Below, one piece after another: positions 50,531 to 59,786 of a stretch of 64,000 nucleotides of DNA. Under the pieces are notes generated by a model, which searched no databases, was not told the DNA's origin, and worked only from the letters and a program-made list of their open reading frames with translations. Every line of letters starts with the position of its first letter. Position 1 is the stretch's first letter. Source of the DNA: Candidatus Hydrogenedentota bacterium (GTDB taxonomy: Bacteria; Hydrogenedentota; Hydrogenedentia; Hydrogenedentales; JAJRTN01); NCBI GenBank assembly GCA_024278275.1, contig JAJRTN010000172.1, forward strand, positions 1 through 64,000, in the 5' to 3' direction. The translations under genes were made by a program, and so were the position numbers.

Positions 50531-52690
50531 ATGGCCCGATTCGACCCCGCACAAGATATCCCGACCCCACGCCGACGCGGCTGCGGCGGCGTGTTTTTCT
50601 GCGTCATGCTCGTCGTGGGCGCGGGCTGGGGCGCGGCGCTGGGCGTCTTCGTATGGGTTCTCGAAGACGCCAAGACCACTATCGCGGCGCTGGAAGACTT
50701 CCGGCCCAAGATCGGCACGAAGGTCTACTCCGCCGACGGGGAACTGCTGGGCGAATTCTCGAACGAGGAAAAACGCCAACTCGTCCGGCTGAGCGAAATG
50801 CCGCTCTACCTGCAAAAAGCCTTCGTGGCCACGGAAGACGACAAGTTCTTCGACCACCGGGGGGTCCGGCCCGACGCCATTATCAATGCCCTCGTTTACA
50901 CGATCCAGCACGGCCGCACCCGGGGCGGCAGCACCATCACCCAGCAGGTGGTGCGCAACGTGGAGAGCCTGGGCGTGGGACAGGAGCGCAAACTCCAGCG
51001 CAAGATCCGCGAGGCCATCGTGGCCCTCCAGGTGGAACGTGAATTCACCAAGGACGAGATACTGGAGTTGTACCTCAACCAGATTTTCCTGGGTATTTCC
51101 GCGTGGGGCGTGGAATCGGCTTCGTGGCAGTATTTTGGAAAGAGCTGCACCGACTTGACCCTCGGCGAGGCCGCGACGCTGGCCGGACTCACGCGCGCCC
51201 CCAACGCGCAGGAGCCCATTCATCATTTCGACAACGCCCTCGCGCGACGGAACGTGGTGCTGGGGCAGATGCTTGAAAACGGATTCATCAGCCGGAAGGA
51301 GTATGATGGCGCGGTCGCTGAAGATCTGGCGGCCTCGATTATCACGCCCGAGGAACGGGCGGCCCGGCGCGCCTCCGGAAAGGGGGTCTGGACGCCCAAC
51401 CAGTTCCAGGCCCCCTACTTCGTGGAGGAAGTTCGCGCCTTCATGCTCGACCGATTCCCCAAGGAGGAGGTCTTCGAGGACGGCCTGGAGGTGCATACCA
51501 CTCTCGACATGCGCCTCCAGCGCGCGGCGGAGGAGGTTCTCCTCTCCGCATTGGACGAATTCGACGCGAAGAAGCTGAAATATCTCCAGGCCCGCGACCG
51601 GGAGAAGGAATTCACGCCCGTTTCGGGGGCCTTGGTGTGCATCGACAACCGGGAGCCCTACCAGGGCTGGGTCCGCGCCCTGGTGGGCGGGCGGGACTTC
51701 CAGAAGGACAAGTTCAACAAGGCAACCCAGGCCCTCCGTCAGCCGGGCTCCAGCGTGAAACCCTTCGTGTGGGCCCTGGCCATCAACAGCGGCATGACGG
51801 CTTCAACAGTGGTTATCGACGAGCCTTTTGAACAGTTGGACGGCGCGGGCAACGTGTGGCGTCCCAAGAACTTCACCGGCGATTTCCGCGGCCCCATGCC
51901 CATTCGCCTGGCCCTGGAAAAGTCCGTCAATATCGTATCCATCAAGCTTGCCCAGCAACTCGGCGCGCCACGGGTCATCTCCCTGTACCGGAACTGTGGC
52001 ATCACCACGCCTATCGACAACACGGTGGGGCTCACCATTGCCCTGGGCACGCCGGTGGTCCGGGTCATTGACCAGTGCGTGGCCTACTCGGTCTTTGCCA
52101 ACGGCGGCGCGCGTTACGACTACCTCATGGTCCCTGAAGTGCGCGACCGCGACGGCCTGGTACGGTACCGCCACGAGAAGGACGACACCGGGGCGCGGTC
52201 CGGACCGGAACAGGTGATGGACCCCCGCGTGGCCTTCATCATGACCCATCTCATGGAAGGCGTGGCCCGCTTTGGAAGCGGCGCCCGAAGCCGTGCCCTC
52301 GACCGTCCCCGTGCCGGCAAAACGGGTACCACCAATGAAAGTCGAAATGTATGGTTCTGCGGCTTCACCCCGGACTACACCTGCGTCGTATGGCTGGGCT
52401 ACGACGACAACCGGCCCCTGGGAAAAGGCGTCAACTACACCGGCGGGCGGCTGGCCTGTCCCATCTGGACCCAATTCATGATCCGCGCCCACGAGGGCCT
52501 GCCCAAACGCCATTTCGTGGAACCCGACGGAATCGTCTGGTACAACATCGACCGGGAAACGGGCGTGCAGGGCGGCAACTACCCCGAGGCCTATCTCGCC
52601 GAGGGACCACCGCCGCCCACCGAATGGTATGGCGATCTCTACCCGGACACGGATGGAGAACTCGACGCCAACCTGCTGGAGGACCTGTAG
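50531..52690 (+). CDS. Class A penicillin-binding protein (PBP1-type)
   Basis: A 719-residue bifunctional cell-wall synthase anchored by one N-terminal membrane segment (VFFCVMLVVGAGWGAALGVFVWVL). The GT51 glycosyltransferase domain has ATEDDKFFDHRG with the catalytic Glu, RGGSTITQQVVRN and LELYLNQIFLG. The transpeptidase has the active Ser in QPGSSVKPF, EKSVNIV (SxN) and AGKTGTTNESRN (KTG). It polymerises lipid II and cross-links peptides in the periplasm. The start at 50531 is chosen because the basic head PRRRG leads into the membrane segment; 50486 is an alternative start. Confidence 0.93.
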   Translation: MARFDPAQDIPTPRRRGCGGVFFCVMLVVGAGWGAALGVFVWVLEDAKTTIAALEDFRPKIGTKVYSADGELLGEFSNEEKRQLVRLSEMPLYLQKAFVATEDDKFFDHRGVRPDAIINALVYTIQHGRTRGGSTITQQVVRNVESLGVGQERKLQRKIREAIVALQVEREFTKDEILELYLNQIFLGISAWGVESASWQYFGKSCTDLTLGEAATLAGLTRAPNAQEPIHHFDNALARRNVVLGQMLENGFISRKEYDGAVAEDLAASIITPEERAARRASGKGVWTPNQFQAPYFVEEVRAFMLDRFPKEEVFEDGLEVHTTLDMRLQRAAEEVLLSALDEFDAKKLKYLQARDREKEFTPVSGALVCIDNREPYQGWVRALVGGRDFQKDKFNKATQALRQPGSSVKPFVWALAINSGMTASTVVIDEPFEQLDGAGNVWRPKNFTGDFRGPMPIRLALEKSVNIVSIKLAQQLGAPRVISLYRNCGITTPIDNTVGLTIALGTPVVRVIDQCVAYSVFANGGARYDYLMVPEVRDRDGLVRYRHEKDDTGARSGPEQVMDPRVAFIMTHLMEGVARFGSGARSRALDRPRAGKTGTTNESRNVWFCGFTPDYTCVVWLGYDDNRPLGKGVNYTGGRLACPIWTQFMIRAHEGLPKRHFVEPDGIVWYNIDRETGVQGGNYPEAYLAEGPPPPTEWYGDLYPDTDGELDANLLEDL

Positions 52691-52709
52691 CCCACGGCAA
52701 CACACCGCC

Positions 52710-53391
52710 ATGATCACGAAGACCACCATCACGCTGAGTTTTCTCTCCTTCGCCACTTTCCTGGGCGGCATGCTCCTCGCCCGTTGGGATATGGTTCCGC
52801 CCCTGGCGGGACTCGCCCTCTTCGTGCTCGGCGGCATGTTGGGCATGGCCGCCGTGGGTTTCGCCATTGCGGTCATGTTCACCGGGCAAGGCTATGGCGT
52901 GGCCATGGCGGGCATGCTCGGCGCCCTGCCCTTCATTGCGCTCCTCGGCGGGGCGCTCGGCGCCATGCGGTACCCCGCCATCAACGATATCACCACGGAT
53001 CCCGACAACCCGCCCGCGATTCTCGGTGAGGACAAGCCGGCCCGGCCGGCCGGGGAAATCATCCGCCGGTACTACCCCGATATCGTCGCCCTGACCTGCG
53101 ATCTGCCCCCCCGAAACCGCTTACGCGCAAGCCCTCTCCCTCGCCCGCGCGCCGCGCCGGCATTGGACGATCACGGACGAGCAGAGACAGGCACGGACCT
53201 TCCACGGCGTGGCCACCACCACCCTCTTCCACTTCAAGGACGATTTCACCGTGCGTGTCACCCCCACGAAAGACGGCGGCAGCCGCATCGACATGCGATC
53301 CAGGTCCCGCGTGGGCAAAAGCGACCTCGGCGCCAACGCCCGCCGCATCCGAACGTTTCTTGACGCCCTCGCCCCCCTGCTCGAACGGTAG
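52710..53391 (+). pseudogene. DUF1499 family membrane protein with frameshift
   Basis: Frame 1 (from 52710) encodes three or four membrane segments and runs to RYYPDIVALTCDLPP. After a run of seven C (53106-53112) the sense continues in another frame as ETAYAQALSLARAPRRHW and then the DUF1499 core, FKDDFTVRVTP and SRSRVGKSDLGANARRIR, to the stop at 53389. Removing one C joins the parts exactly. The ORF track shows the halves as 52629-53363 and 53209-53391. Either a sequencing error in the C run or a real, recent frameshift. Function of DUF1499 is unknown. It follows the PBP gene by 19 bp. Confidence 0.8.
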
Positions 53392-53531
53392 CCCCGGGGA
53401 GAAGGTGTCGATTCTGCGTCGACAATGATTTTCCGAAACAAGTTTGGCCCTATCCCCCGGCCCATTCCGAATTTCCCGGGCCGTCATCCCTGGAAACAGG
53501 GGCTTGGCATGTCGTGAACGGCGGCCTTGTT

Positions 53532-54254
53532 TCAAGGGAGGGTGCGCAATACCCCGGGCAGTTCGGAGAGGTCGCGGATTTTCACCTCGGGCACGTTCTC
53601 CGGTGCGTCGTCCATGTGATGCCAATGCCGGCTCTCCACCAGCACGGCGGTCATGCCCGCGCCGTGGGCACCGCAGACATCGCGGTGGGGCTTATCGCCC
53701 ACGTACCACGTTTCCTTCGGAGAAAGCCCCATACGGTCAAGAGCATGGTGAAAAATGCGGGGATCGGGTTTGTTGACGCCATACTCCGCCGAAAAGACGG
53801 TGAACTCGAAGTAGGGCATGATGCCTGCTTCTTCAAAACGTTCGCGAAGGTACGCGGCACCGTTGAAGGTGTTGGAAACCACCCCCATGCGGAGCCCCAA
53901 GTCCGCCAGGGCCTGGAGCGCCGGGCGCACGTGGGGGTAGACGGGCCGCGCTTCCCACCGTTCCATGAGGTAGCGCCAATACTCGATGCGCTCCGCCGTG
54001 GCCGCCTCCCCCTTGCGTTCAAGCCACTCGGCGATCATGGGCCGGGGATCCAGGGCCGGGCGCGGCGGATCAAACATCACATAGCGCCGAATACAGTCCT
54101 CCGACATGGCCACGAACCAGTCCACGTCGCCCCCATCCGGCAGCCCGTAGGGAAAGGCCGCGGGAAAGGTCTCCGCGTCATAGCGGTCGCCCGACTCGAG
54201 CAACACCCCGCCCATATCGAGCAGGATCGCGGTGGGGCGGGTAAGTCCGGACAC
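53532..54254 (-). CDS. HAD superfamily hydrolase
   Basis: A 240-residue haloacid dehalogenase-like protein with ILLDMGGVLLE (motif I; first Asp kept, second replaced by Gly as in many members), VVSNTFNG (motif II), NKPDPRIF with the Lys of motif III, and YVGDKPHRDV (motif IV). The cap between motifs I and II is about 95 residues of helices. The substrate is unknown; small phosphorylated metabolites are usual. The GTG start is 2 bp after the thrS stop with GGAGG at the thrS end, so it is coupled to thrS. Confidence 0.85.
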   Translation of the reverse strand: MSGLTRPTAILLDMGGVLLESGDRYDAETFPAAFPYGLPDGGDVDWFVAMSEDCIRRYVMFDPPRPALDPRPMIAEWLERKGEAATAERIEYWRYLMERWEARPVYPHVRPALQALADLGLRMGVVSNTFNGAAYLRERFEEAGIMPYFEFTVFSAEYGVNKPDPRIFHHALDRMGLSPKETWYVGDKPHRDVCGAHGAGMTAVLVESRHWHHMDDAPENVPEVKIRDLSELPGVLRTLP

Positions 54255-54256
54255 CC

Positions 54257-56047
54257 CTACACCTCCAAGGGCAGATCGACATCGTCGAAGTTGTCGGGGG
54301 TGCGGGCGGCGCGGAGGCGTTCGAGGGTTTCGATGGCCTGCTCACAGGGCACGGTGGCCTGGTCCTTGCGGCAGTAACGGCGCCAGGTGACCTCCCGGTT
54401 TTCCGCTTCCTTGCCGCCGATGATCCAGATGTTGGGAATCTTGCGGGTAACGGCGTTGCGGATCTTCTTGCCGAAGCTCTCGCTGCTCTCGTCGATCTCG
54501 ACGCGGAAAAACTCGTCGCGCAAGGAGTCCCGCAGATCTTGCGCGTAGTCCATGACCTCGTCGTTCACGGGCACGATGCGCACCTGGGTGGGCGCGAGCC
54601 AGGTGGGGAAGGCGCCGCCGTAGTGCTCGATGAGGAAACCGAAGAAGCGTTCGATGGACCCCAGCACCACGCGATGAATGAGCACGGGGCGGTGGCGTTC
54701 GCCGTCGGGGCCGGTGTAGGCGAGGTCGAACTTGTCGGGCATGGCGAAGTCGAGCTGGATGGTGGCACACTGCCACGACCGACCAAGAGCGTCCTGCATG
54801 TGGAAGTCGATCTTGGGACCGTAGAAGGCGCCGTCCCCTTCGTTGACCTGGTAGTCCTTGCCCTTGCGCCGGAGGGCGGTCTCCAGGGCGCTGGTGGCCA
54901 GTTCCCATTGCTGGTCCGTGCCGATGGATTTGTCGGGCCGGGTGCTGAGTTCCAGGGTGTAGTCGATGCGCAGGGCGGAATACATGCGGTCGATCAAATC
55001 GATGACGCCGTCGATTTCCTGCTGGATCTGGTCGGGGGTCATGAAGATGTGGGCATCGTCCTGGGTGAACATGCGCACGCGGGTGAGGCCGTGGAGGACG
55101 CCCGACTTCTCGTGGCGGTGTACCAGGCCCAGCTCGGCCATGCGGAGGGGCAGGTCGCGGTAGCTCTTGAGGCCCGTGCGGAAGATGAGCATGCCGCCGG
55201 GACAATTCATGGGCTTGATGGCGAACTCCCGCTCGTCGATCTCGGTGAAGTACATGTTCTCCTGGTAGTTGTCCCAGTGGCCAGACTGATGCCACAGCTT
55301 CACGTCGAGCATCTGGGGGGTGCGCACTTCGACATAGCCTTCCCGGTCGTGCTCTTCGTGCCAGAAGCGCAGCAATTCGTTGATCACGGCCATGCCGTTG
55401 GGGTGGATGAAGGGGAACCCCGGCCCTTCCGGGTGCATGCTGAAGAGGTCGAGTTCCTCGCCCAGTTTCCGGTGATCCCGCTCCATGGCCAGCTTGCGCC
55501 GTTCGATGTAATCCTTCAGTTGGGCCTTGTTTTCGAAGGCCAGGCCGTAGATTCGGGTGAGCATGGGACGCTTCTCATCACCGCGCCAGTAGCTGCCCGA
55601 CATGCGGTCGAGTTTGAAACAGGCCTTGGGCACCTCGCCGGTATGTTCCAGGTGGGGTCCCTCGCACATGTCGATGAAGCCGCCGTTCTCATAGAAGGAA
55701 AGGCTGCCTTCGCCGGCTTTGCCCGTCTCCACCAACTCCTCGGCATACTCGATTTTATAGCGCTGCCCACCCTCTTCCAGGAACTTCTTTGCTTCGTCAA
55801 GGGGCATTTCCGTGCGCGCAAAGGGCTGCTTCGCCTTGATGATCCTGCGCATACGGTTCTCAATGTCTTCGAGATCCTTTTCACCGAGGGGCGTATCGCC
55901 AAAATCGAAGTCATAGTAAAAACCAAAGTCCACGGGCGGGCCAAAGGCCAGCTTGGCATGGGGGCGGATCTCCAGCACGGCCTGGGCCATGATGTGGGCC
56001 AGGGAGTGGCGGAGCCGGTAGAGATAATCGTCGTGTACGTCGCTCAT
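54257..56047 (-). CDS. thrS: Threonyl-tRNA synthetase, without TGS domain
   Basis: A 596-residue class II synthetase. The editing domain opens the protein (RHSLAHIMAQAV with HxxxH, MCEGPHLEHTG with the catalytic Cys). The catalytic core has GPGFPFIHPNG, IKPMNCPGG with the zinc-binding Cys, TRVRMFTQDDAHIF, and LIHRVVLGSIERF. The anticodon-binding domain ends the protein. The usual N-terminal TGS domain of about 60 residues is absent, as in some other bacteria. AGGAAACC precedes the start at 56047. It is coupled to the HAD hydrolase. Confidence 0.95.
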   Translation of the reverse strand: MSDVHDDYLYRLRHSLAHIMAQAVLEIRPHAKLAFGPPVDFGFYYDFDFGDTPLGEKDLEDIENRMRRIIKAKQPFARTEMPLDEAKKFLEEGGQRYKIEYAEELVETGKAGEGSLSFYENGGFIDMCEGPHLEHTGEVPKACFKLDRMSGSYWRGDEKRPMLTRIYGLAFENKAQLKDYIERRKLAMERDHRKLGEELDLFSMHPEGPGFPFIHPNGMAVINELLRFWHEEHDREGYVEVRTPQMLDVKLWHQSGHWDNYQENMYFTEIDEREFAIKPMNCPGGMLIFRTGLKSYRDLPLRMAELGLVHRHEKSGVLHGLTRVRMFTQDDAHIFMTPDQIQQEIDGVIDLIDRMYSALRIDYTLELSTRPDKSIGTDQQWELATSALETALRRKGKDYQVNEGDGAFYGPKIDFHMQDALGRSWQCATIQLDFAMPDKFDLAYTGPDGERHRPVLIHRVVLGSIERFFGFLIEHYGGAFPTWLAPTQVRIVPVNDEVMDYAQDLRDSLRDEFFRVEIDESSESFGKKIRNAVTRKIPNIWIIGGKEAENREVTWRRYCRKDQATVPCEQAIETLERLRAARTPDNFDDVDLPLEV

Positions 56048-56218
56048 GGTTTCCTGTTTCCTGTTCATTGCGCCCGTGTCGTGGGCCATCCGCCTTCACC
56101 CATGCCATGCGTACCGGACGATGCCGGGAAAAAGGGAGGTGTCACCCACGGAAGGGTTAGCCCCTTACCCGTGAAGTTTTGTACAAATAGTCATGAATAC
56201 GTGTCTGCCTCTCCTTCC

Positions 56219-56302
56219 GTCATTCCCGCGAAGGCGGGAATCCACAGGAAAGGTCAAAGGGTTTCCTCGTATCATGGAGCCCCGCCTTCGCGGGAATGAC
56301 GG
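56219..56302. repeat. 84-bp hairpin repeat, copy 2
   Basis: Ends form a perfect 21-bp inverted repeat (56218-56238 and 56281-56301; core ATTCCCGCGAAGGCGGG). Same length as 16119-16202, with 66 of 84 positions identical. Confidence 0.75.
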
Positions 56303-56308
56303 TAATGT

Positions 56309-56382
56309 AGAAGCGGCGTCCAGTCGCTTTGAATAGGCTGGAAGCCTCTTCTACTTTTCTTCGGAACCACGGTTCTCCGTGG
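56309..56382. repeat. TAGAAG / CCACGG composite repeat
   Basis: GTAGAAGCGGC ... TTCTACTTTTCTTCGGAACCACGG parallels 48583-48627, where the middle is shorter. The CCACGGTTCTCCGTGG palindrome follows, then a shared CCGGGTTAGG. Confidence 0.6.
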
Positions 56383-56642
56383 AGACGATTCCTGGTTCCG
56401 GCCAAGCCGGGTTAGGATAGCAGATGAACGCGGGGTATTTCGACGAATCGTGATTGCTTTCCCCTGCCGGCGCGCGGAAGGCGCAAGTAGTGCCGCAGGG
56501 TGGGCCTTGGCCCACCATCGTCCTGGATTCGGAACATGATCGGGATCCTGCGCGATCCTCCTGCCGGAGGCTTCGTCGAGGGTGACGGGAAGACGCGTTC
56601 CCACGGAGGATCGTGGGAGCCGCGCTTTACCCACGCCCCCCC

Positions 56643-57761
56643 CTATGACCGGTAAGCGAGGGGTACTTCGTCCCCCATGCAGGTGCCCACTTCGCGGGCG
56701 GACAGCAGCCAGGGGTGATCGGCGGGCACCAGGCGTTTTTCCTTGACCACTTCTTCCAGGGGCACGGCGACAAAGGCCTGTCCACGCTTTCCGACCATGT
56801 TTCCGAACTCGCCCCGAAGCGCCAATTCGGCGGTCTTCACGCCGAACTGGGTACAAAGGAGACGGTCCCGCGCGGTGGGTATGCCGCCCCGCTGGAGGTG
56901 GCCCAGCGAGGTGACACGGGTCTCCAGGCCGGTCACCTTCTCCAGGTGCTCGGCGAGTACGGCGCTCACCGGTTCTTTGCTGTTGCCCTTTCGTTTTTTG
57001 CCGCCCTCCTCCTCTCCACCGTGGCCGGCCAGTTCGTCGACGGAACAGGCCCCCTCGGCCACGGCGACGATGCTGAACATCTTGCCATGGCGCATGCGGG
57101 ACAGGAGTGATTCGGCGACCACGTCGAGGGTATAGGGGATCTCGGGGATGAGGATGACATCCGCGCCGCCCGCGATGCCCGCGCCCAGGGCGAGCCAACC
57201 GGCGTTGTGCCCCATGATATCGACCACCATGACACGGTGGTGACTGCTGGCCGTGGTGTGAAGGCGGTCAATGGCCTCCGTGGCGATGGCCATGCCCGTG
57301 TCGAATCCAAAACAGGTATCCGTGCCGGACACGTCGTTGTCGATGGTTTTGGGCGCGGTGATGATGTTGAGTCCGCCTTCCTTCATCAGGCGAAAAGCGT
57401 TTTTCTGGGTGCCTCCGCCGCCCAGGCAGATGAGGCAATCAAGTTTCAGCCGCCGGTAGGTCTCGATGGCCGCGCCCGACATGTCCCGCGTTCCCCCGTC
57501 CCGCATGGGCATCTTGTGGGGCTTGTCGCGGCTGGTGCGCAGGATGGTGCCGCCCACGGTGAGCAGTCCGCTCGTCTGTTTGTCATCGAGCACGATGTAA
57601 CGGTTTTCGATAAGGCCGCGAAAGCCCTCCATGATGCCGAAGACCTCGACTCCGTGGGCCATGAGTCCCTTCGTTATGGCACGAATCACCGCGTTGAGGC
57701 CGGGACAGTCCCCGCCCGAAGTAAGGATTGCCGCGGTGCGAATGGCCGAAGTGTTCTTCAT
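56643..57761 (-). CDS. pfkA: 6-phosphofructokinase
   Basis: A 372-residue glycolytic kinase that phosphorylates fructose-6-phosphate. [15 protein letters not shown], the catalytic [42 protein letters not shown] and [15 protein letters not shown] follow the family order. The loop that reads GGDGS in E. coli PfkA is GGGGTQ here, so the Asp that binds magnesium is missing and the phosphate donor (ATP or pyrophosphate) is uncertain. An insert rich in Lys, Gly and Glu (about 248-265) is unusual. Start at 57761 with AGGATT upstream. Confidence 0.9.
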   Translation of the reverse strand: MKNTSAIRTAAILTSGGDCPGLNAVIRAITKGLMAHGVEVFGIMEGFRGLIENRYIVLDDKQTSGLLTVGGTILRTSRDKPHKMPMRDGGTRDMSGAAIETYRRLKLDCLICLGGGGTQKNAFRLMKEGGLNIITAPKTIDNDVSGTDTCFGFDTGMAIATEAIDRLHTTASSHHRVMVVDIMGHNAGWLALGAGIAGGADVILIPEIPYTLDVVAESLLSRMRHGKMFSIVAVAEGACSVDELAGHGGEEEGGKKRKGNSKEPVSAVLAEHLEKVTGLETRVTSLGHLQRGGIPTARDRLLCTQFGVKTAELALRGEFGNMVGKRGQAFVAVPLEEVVKEKRLVPADHPWLLSAREVGTCMGDEVPLAYRS

Positions 57762-57807
57762 AATCCTGAATTTCCCGGGGCGCGCCACCCGGCACGCCAT
57801 GGTTACA

Positions 57808-58722
57808 TTATGGTTTCTTCTTTCCATGATGGTGACACGCCGTGGCGGGGGAAGCAAACAGTGCCCGTGTCCGCCGGACCTGTTTCCTGCTGAAAAAGGC
57901 GGGGGCTTTACGGCGAAACCGCTTCCAATGGCGCGCCGCCTGCCGGTCCCAGAACCGGGCCAGGAGGGGCATGACCCCTTTCGTCTCTACCGGCGCCCCA
58001 TCCGTGATACGAACGATCTCGTCGCGAAGCATGCGGCAGTCATTCCAGTCGCCCAGCAATTGTTGCACTTTCTTCAGACGGTCCAGGTAGGCGGCCATGT
58101 CGCTTCCGTAGTGAATGGCATGTACCTCGCAGGCATAGCGGAGTTTCTTGAATGCAATGCGTACCCGGTGCAATCGGGCCTCCTTCTTCGATGCTTCCCA
58201 TCGCCGGAATTGCCGGCGCAACGCCTTTTCCCGTTTCAGGAGGCATTTCCGAACGTACTTGAGATGGCATTGCCCGCCCACTGCAAGGCCGTCCAGCAAG
58301 AGGCGAAGGGGCTGAACGTAATCCTCGGAGGCCACCGTATCGGCCACGCGGGCGCACGTATCGGCCTCGGCCTGCCGGAAGCGCCGCAACCGGCGAAGCG
58401 TGTAGGCGATGGCCGGACGGAAGGCCTCCGGCGCGGAGGCCCGCCAGGCGAGGAGCATGTCCACCATGACATCCAACTCGCGCGCCCGCCCGAGGTCGCG
58501 GGTGATGGAACGAACCTGCGCGACAAAGGGCTCGGCGCCGCCCCCCACCGCGGGCGCAAACTCCATCAGTGCCGCGCGGAGACGGCGCGACGCCACACGC
58601 ATTTCGTGGATGCCTTCGGCGTCCCCGGCCCGCACCGGGCCGGTGAGTTGCCGCAGGTAGCGCGCCCGTATGGCCAGGGCGGCGCGTGCCGAGGGAAGCG
58701 CCAAATCACAGGTTTTCTTCAC
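57808..58722 (-). CDS. CHAD domain protein
   Basis: A 304-residue helical protein with the conserved-histidine CHAD signature: [15 protein letters not shown] near residue 38 and [15 protein letters not shown] near residue 190, both rich in basic residues. CHAD proteins bind polyphosphate and localise to polyphosphate granules. The start is GTG at 58722 with AAGGA upstream, overlapping the stop of the HD gene by 17 bp. No CYTH (triphosphatase) domain is attached. Confidence 0.9.
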   Translation of the reverse strand: MKKTCDLALPSARAALAIRARYLRQLTGPVRAGDAEGIHEMRVASRRLRAALMEFAPAVGGGAEPFVAQVRSITRDLGRARELDVMVDMLLAWRASAPEAFRPAIAYTLRRLRRFRQAEADTCARVADTVASEDYVQPLRLLLDGLAVGGQCHLKYVRKCLLKREKALRRQFRRWEASKKEARLHRVRIAFKKLRYACEVHAIHYGSDMAAYLDRLKKVQQLLGDWNDCRMLRDEIVRITDGAPVETKGVMPLLARFWDRQAARHWKRFRRKAPAFFSRKQVRRTRALFASPATACHHHGKKKP

Positions 58723-59332
58723 GCCATTCCTTTGCCGCCGTATCCGGCGCCTCGATTTCCAGGGTCACGTCAAAGCAGGCCTCGAAAAGGGGCCGTTTGC
58801 GGCGCGCCCCCCGGATATCAATCCCGCCGGCCCGCCGTTGCCGCACCGTCAGGATTACCCTGTGCTTTTCAAAGCGCACCGCCAGGTCACGCACGGTGGC
58901 CATGTGTCCTCGATCCAACCCGTCCGCAATGCGCAACAGGGCCGCGAGTTTGCCCACGGCTTCCCGCGCCCCGGGTTCCAGGTCAGCATACACTTTGTGG
59001 GTGGGCTTGGGAAACGCCTTGCGGTGGTACCGCGCCACGCAGGCCACCATGCGGTGTTCTTCCGTGGAAAAGCCCGGAAAAGCCTGTTCCATGATGATAT
59101 CGCGGGCGTGTTTGTGATGGCGCCACAAGCCCCGCGCGTGGCCCGAGTCGTGGAGCAACGCCCCCGCTTCGAGCACATCGCGCTCACGAGGACCGTAGCC
59201 ATGGAGTTTCACCAGGGCGTCGAAGAGCCGCAAGGCGTACCGGCAAACCTGGAAGGCGTGCTCCGGCTCCGGATCAATCTTCCGCGCCAGGGCGCGCACA
59301 AATGCCATTCTGCCGGTTTTATCAATCGCCAT
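58706..59332 (-). CDS. HD domain protein, Ppx/GppA C-terminal type
   Basis: A 208-residue protein. HAFQVCRYALRLFDAL, LEAGALLHDSGHARG (HD motif), HHKHARDIIM and LAALLRIADGLDRGH match the HD domain found behind the Ppx/GppA exopolyphosphatase core, here without that core. HD proteins of this type are metal-dependent phosphohydrolases. It is translationally coupled to the CHAD gene, so a shared role with polyphosphate or a related nucleotide is likely (inference). The ATG at 59332 is taken; a GTG at 59344 is possible. Confidence 0.85.
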   Translation of the reverse strand: MAIDKTGRMAFVRALARKIDPEPEHAFQVCRYALRLFDALVKLHGYGPRERDVLEAGALLHDSGHARGLWRHHKHARDIIMEQAFPGFSTEEHRMVACVARYHRKAFPKPTHKVYADLEPGAREAVGKLAALLRIADGLDRGHMATVRDLAVRFEKHRVILTVRQRRAGGIDIRGARRKRPLFEACFDVTLEIEAPDTAAKEWREENL

Positions 59333-59498
59333 GGTCCGTTCCACTCCTCCTTCAGCCGATGAAAAACGTCTTACGGGCCAGCTTGAACGCTGCCTGTAAC
59401 CAGGAATGACGCCGCCGGAAAGGTCCTAACCGTTTACGACAAGGCACGCCCATATTTCAAGGGTGTTGTGTCGTTACCACAAGAACACCAATGCGCTC

Positions 59499-59686
59499 TT
59501 ATGTGGCACAGCCGCCCTCGGCTGTGGGGCCGACAGGCCCCAATTGGACGTAAACGCTTACGCGAGCTTAAGGTTTGTCGCTCGGAAAAGTCACAATAGC
59601 CGAAAGAACGGAGATGGAACCCTGCGGTTTCCACGGCCCCCGGTCCGGGCCGAGTACGGCCCACAGAGGGCGGCTGTGCCACATAA
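59499..59686. repeat. 188-bp unit with 21-bp terminal inverted repeats
   Basis: The arms are perfect (core GTGGCACAGCCGCCCTC and its complement). Nothing protein-coding lies inside. No second copy was seen in the window. Confidence 0.7.
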
Positions 59687-59757
59687 AAGAGGTCCATCGA
59701 AACGCACGTCACAGCCGCCCGTGAGCAGTTACGAGCAGGGAACCGAAAACCGCCACC

Positions 59758-59786
59758 TTGACCGCCTCATGCCGGTTCGTTATGAT
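59758..59786 (+). promoter_or_regulatory. Promoter of the group 2 sigma factor gene
   Basis: TTGACC and TATGAT with ideal 17-bp spacing, about 97 bp before the start codon. One of the best promoter matches in the window. Confidence 0.6.

Larger units (their letters stand above)
56048..56642. other. Repeat-rich intergenic region, pfk / thrS
   Basis: About 595 bp without a gene. It contains copy 2 of the 84-bp hairpin repeat (56219-56302) and a diverged copy of the TAGAAG...CCACGG unit (56309-56382). A GGTGGGCC palindrome (56499-56516) and a degenerate CCACGG palindrome (about 56599-56618) follow. ORFs in this stretch read through these repeats. Confidence 0.6.

Noticed and set aside
56272-57198. 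308-aa minus-strand ORF over pfk and the repeat region
   Set aside because: Shadow frame of pfk that continues through palindromic repeats.
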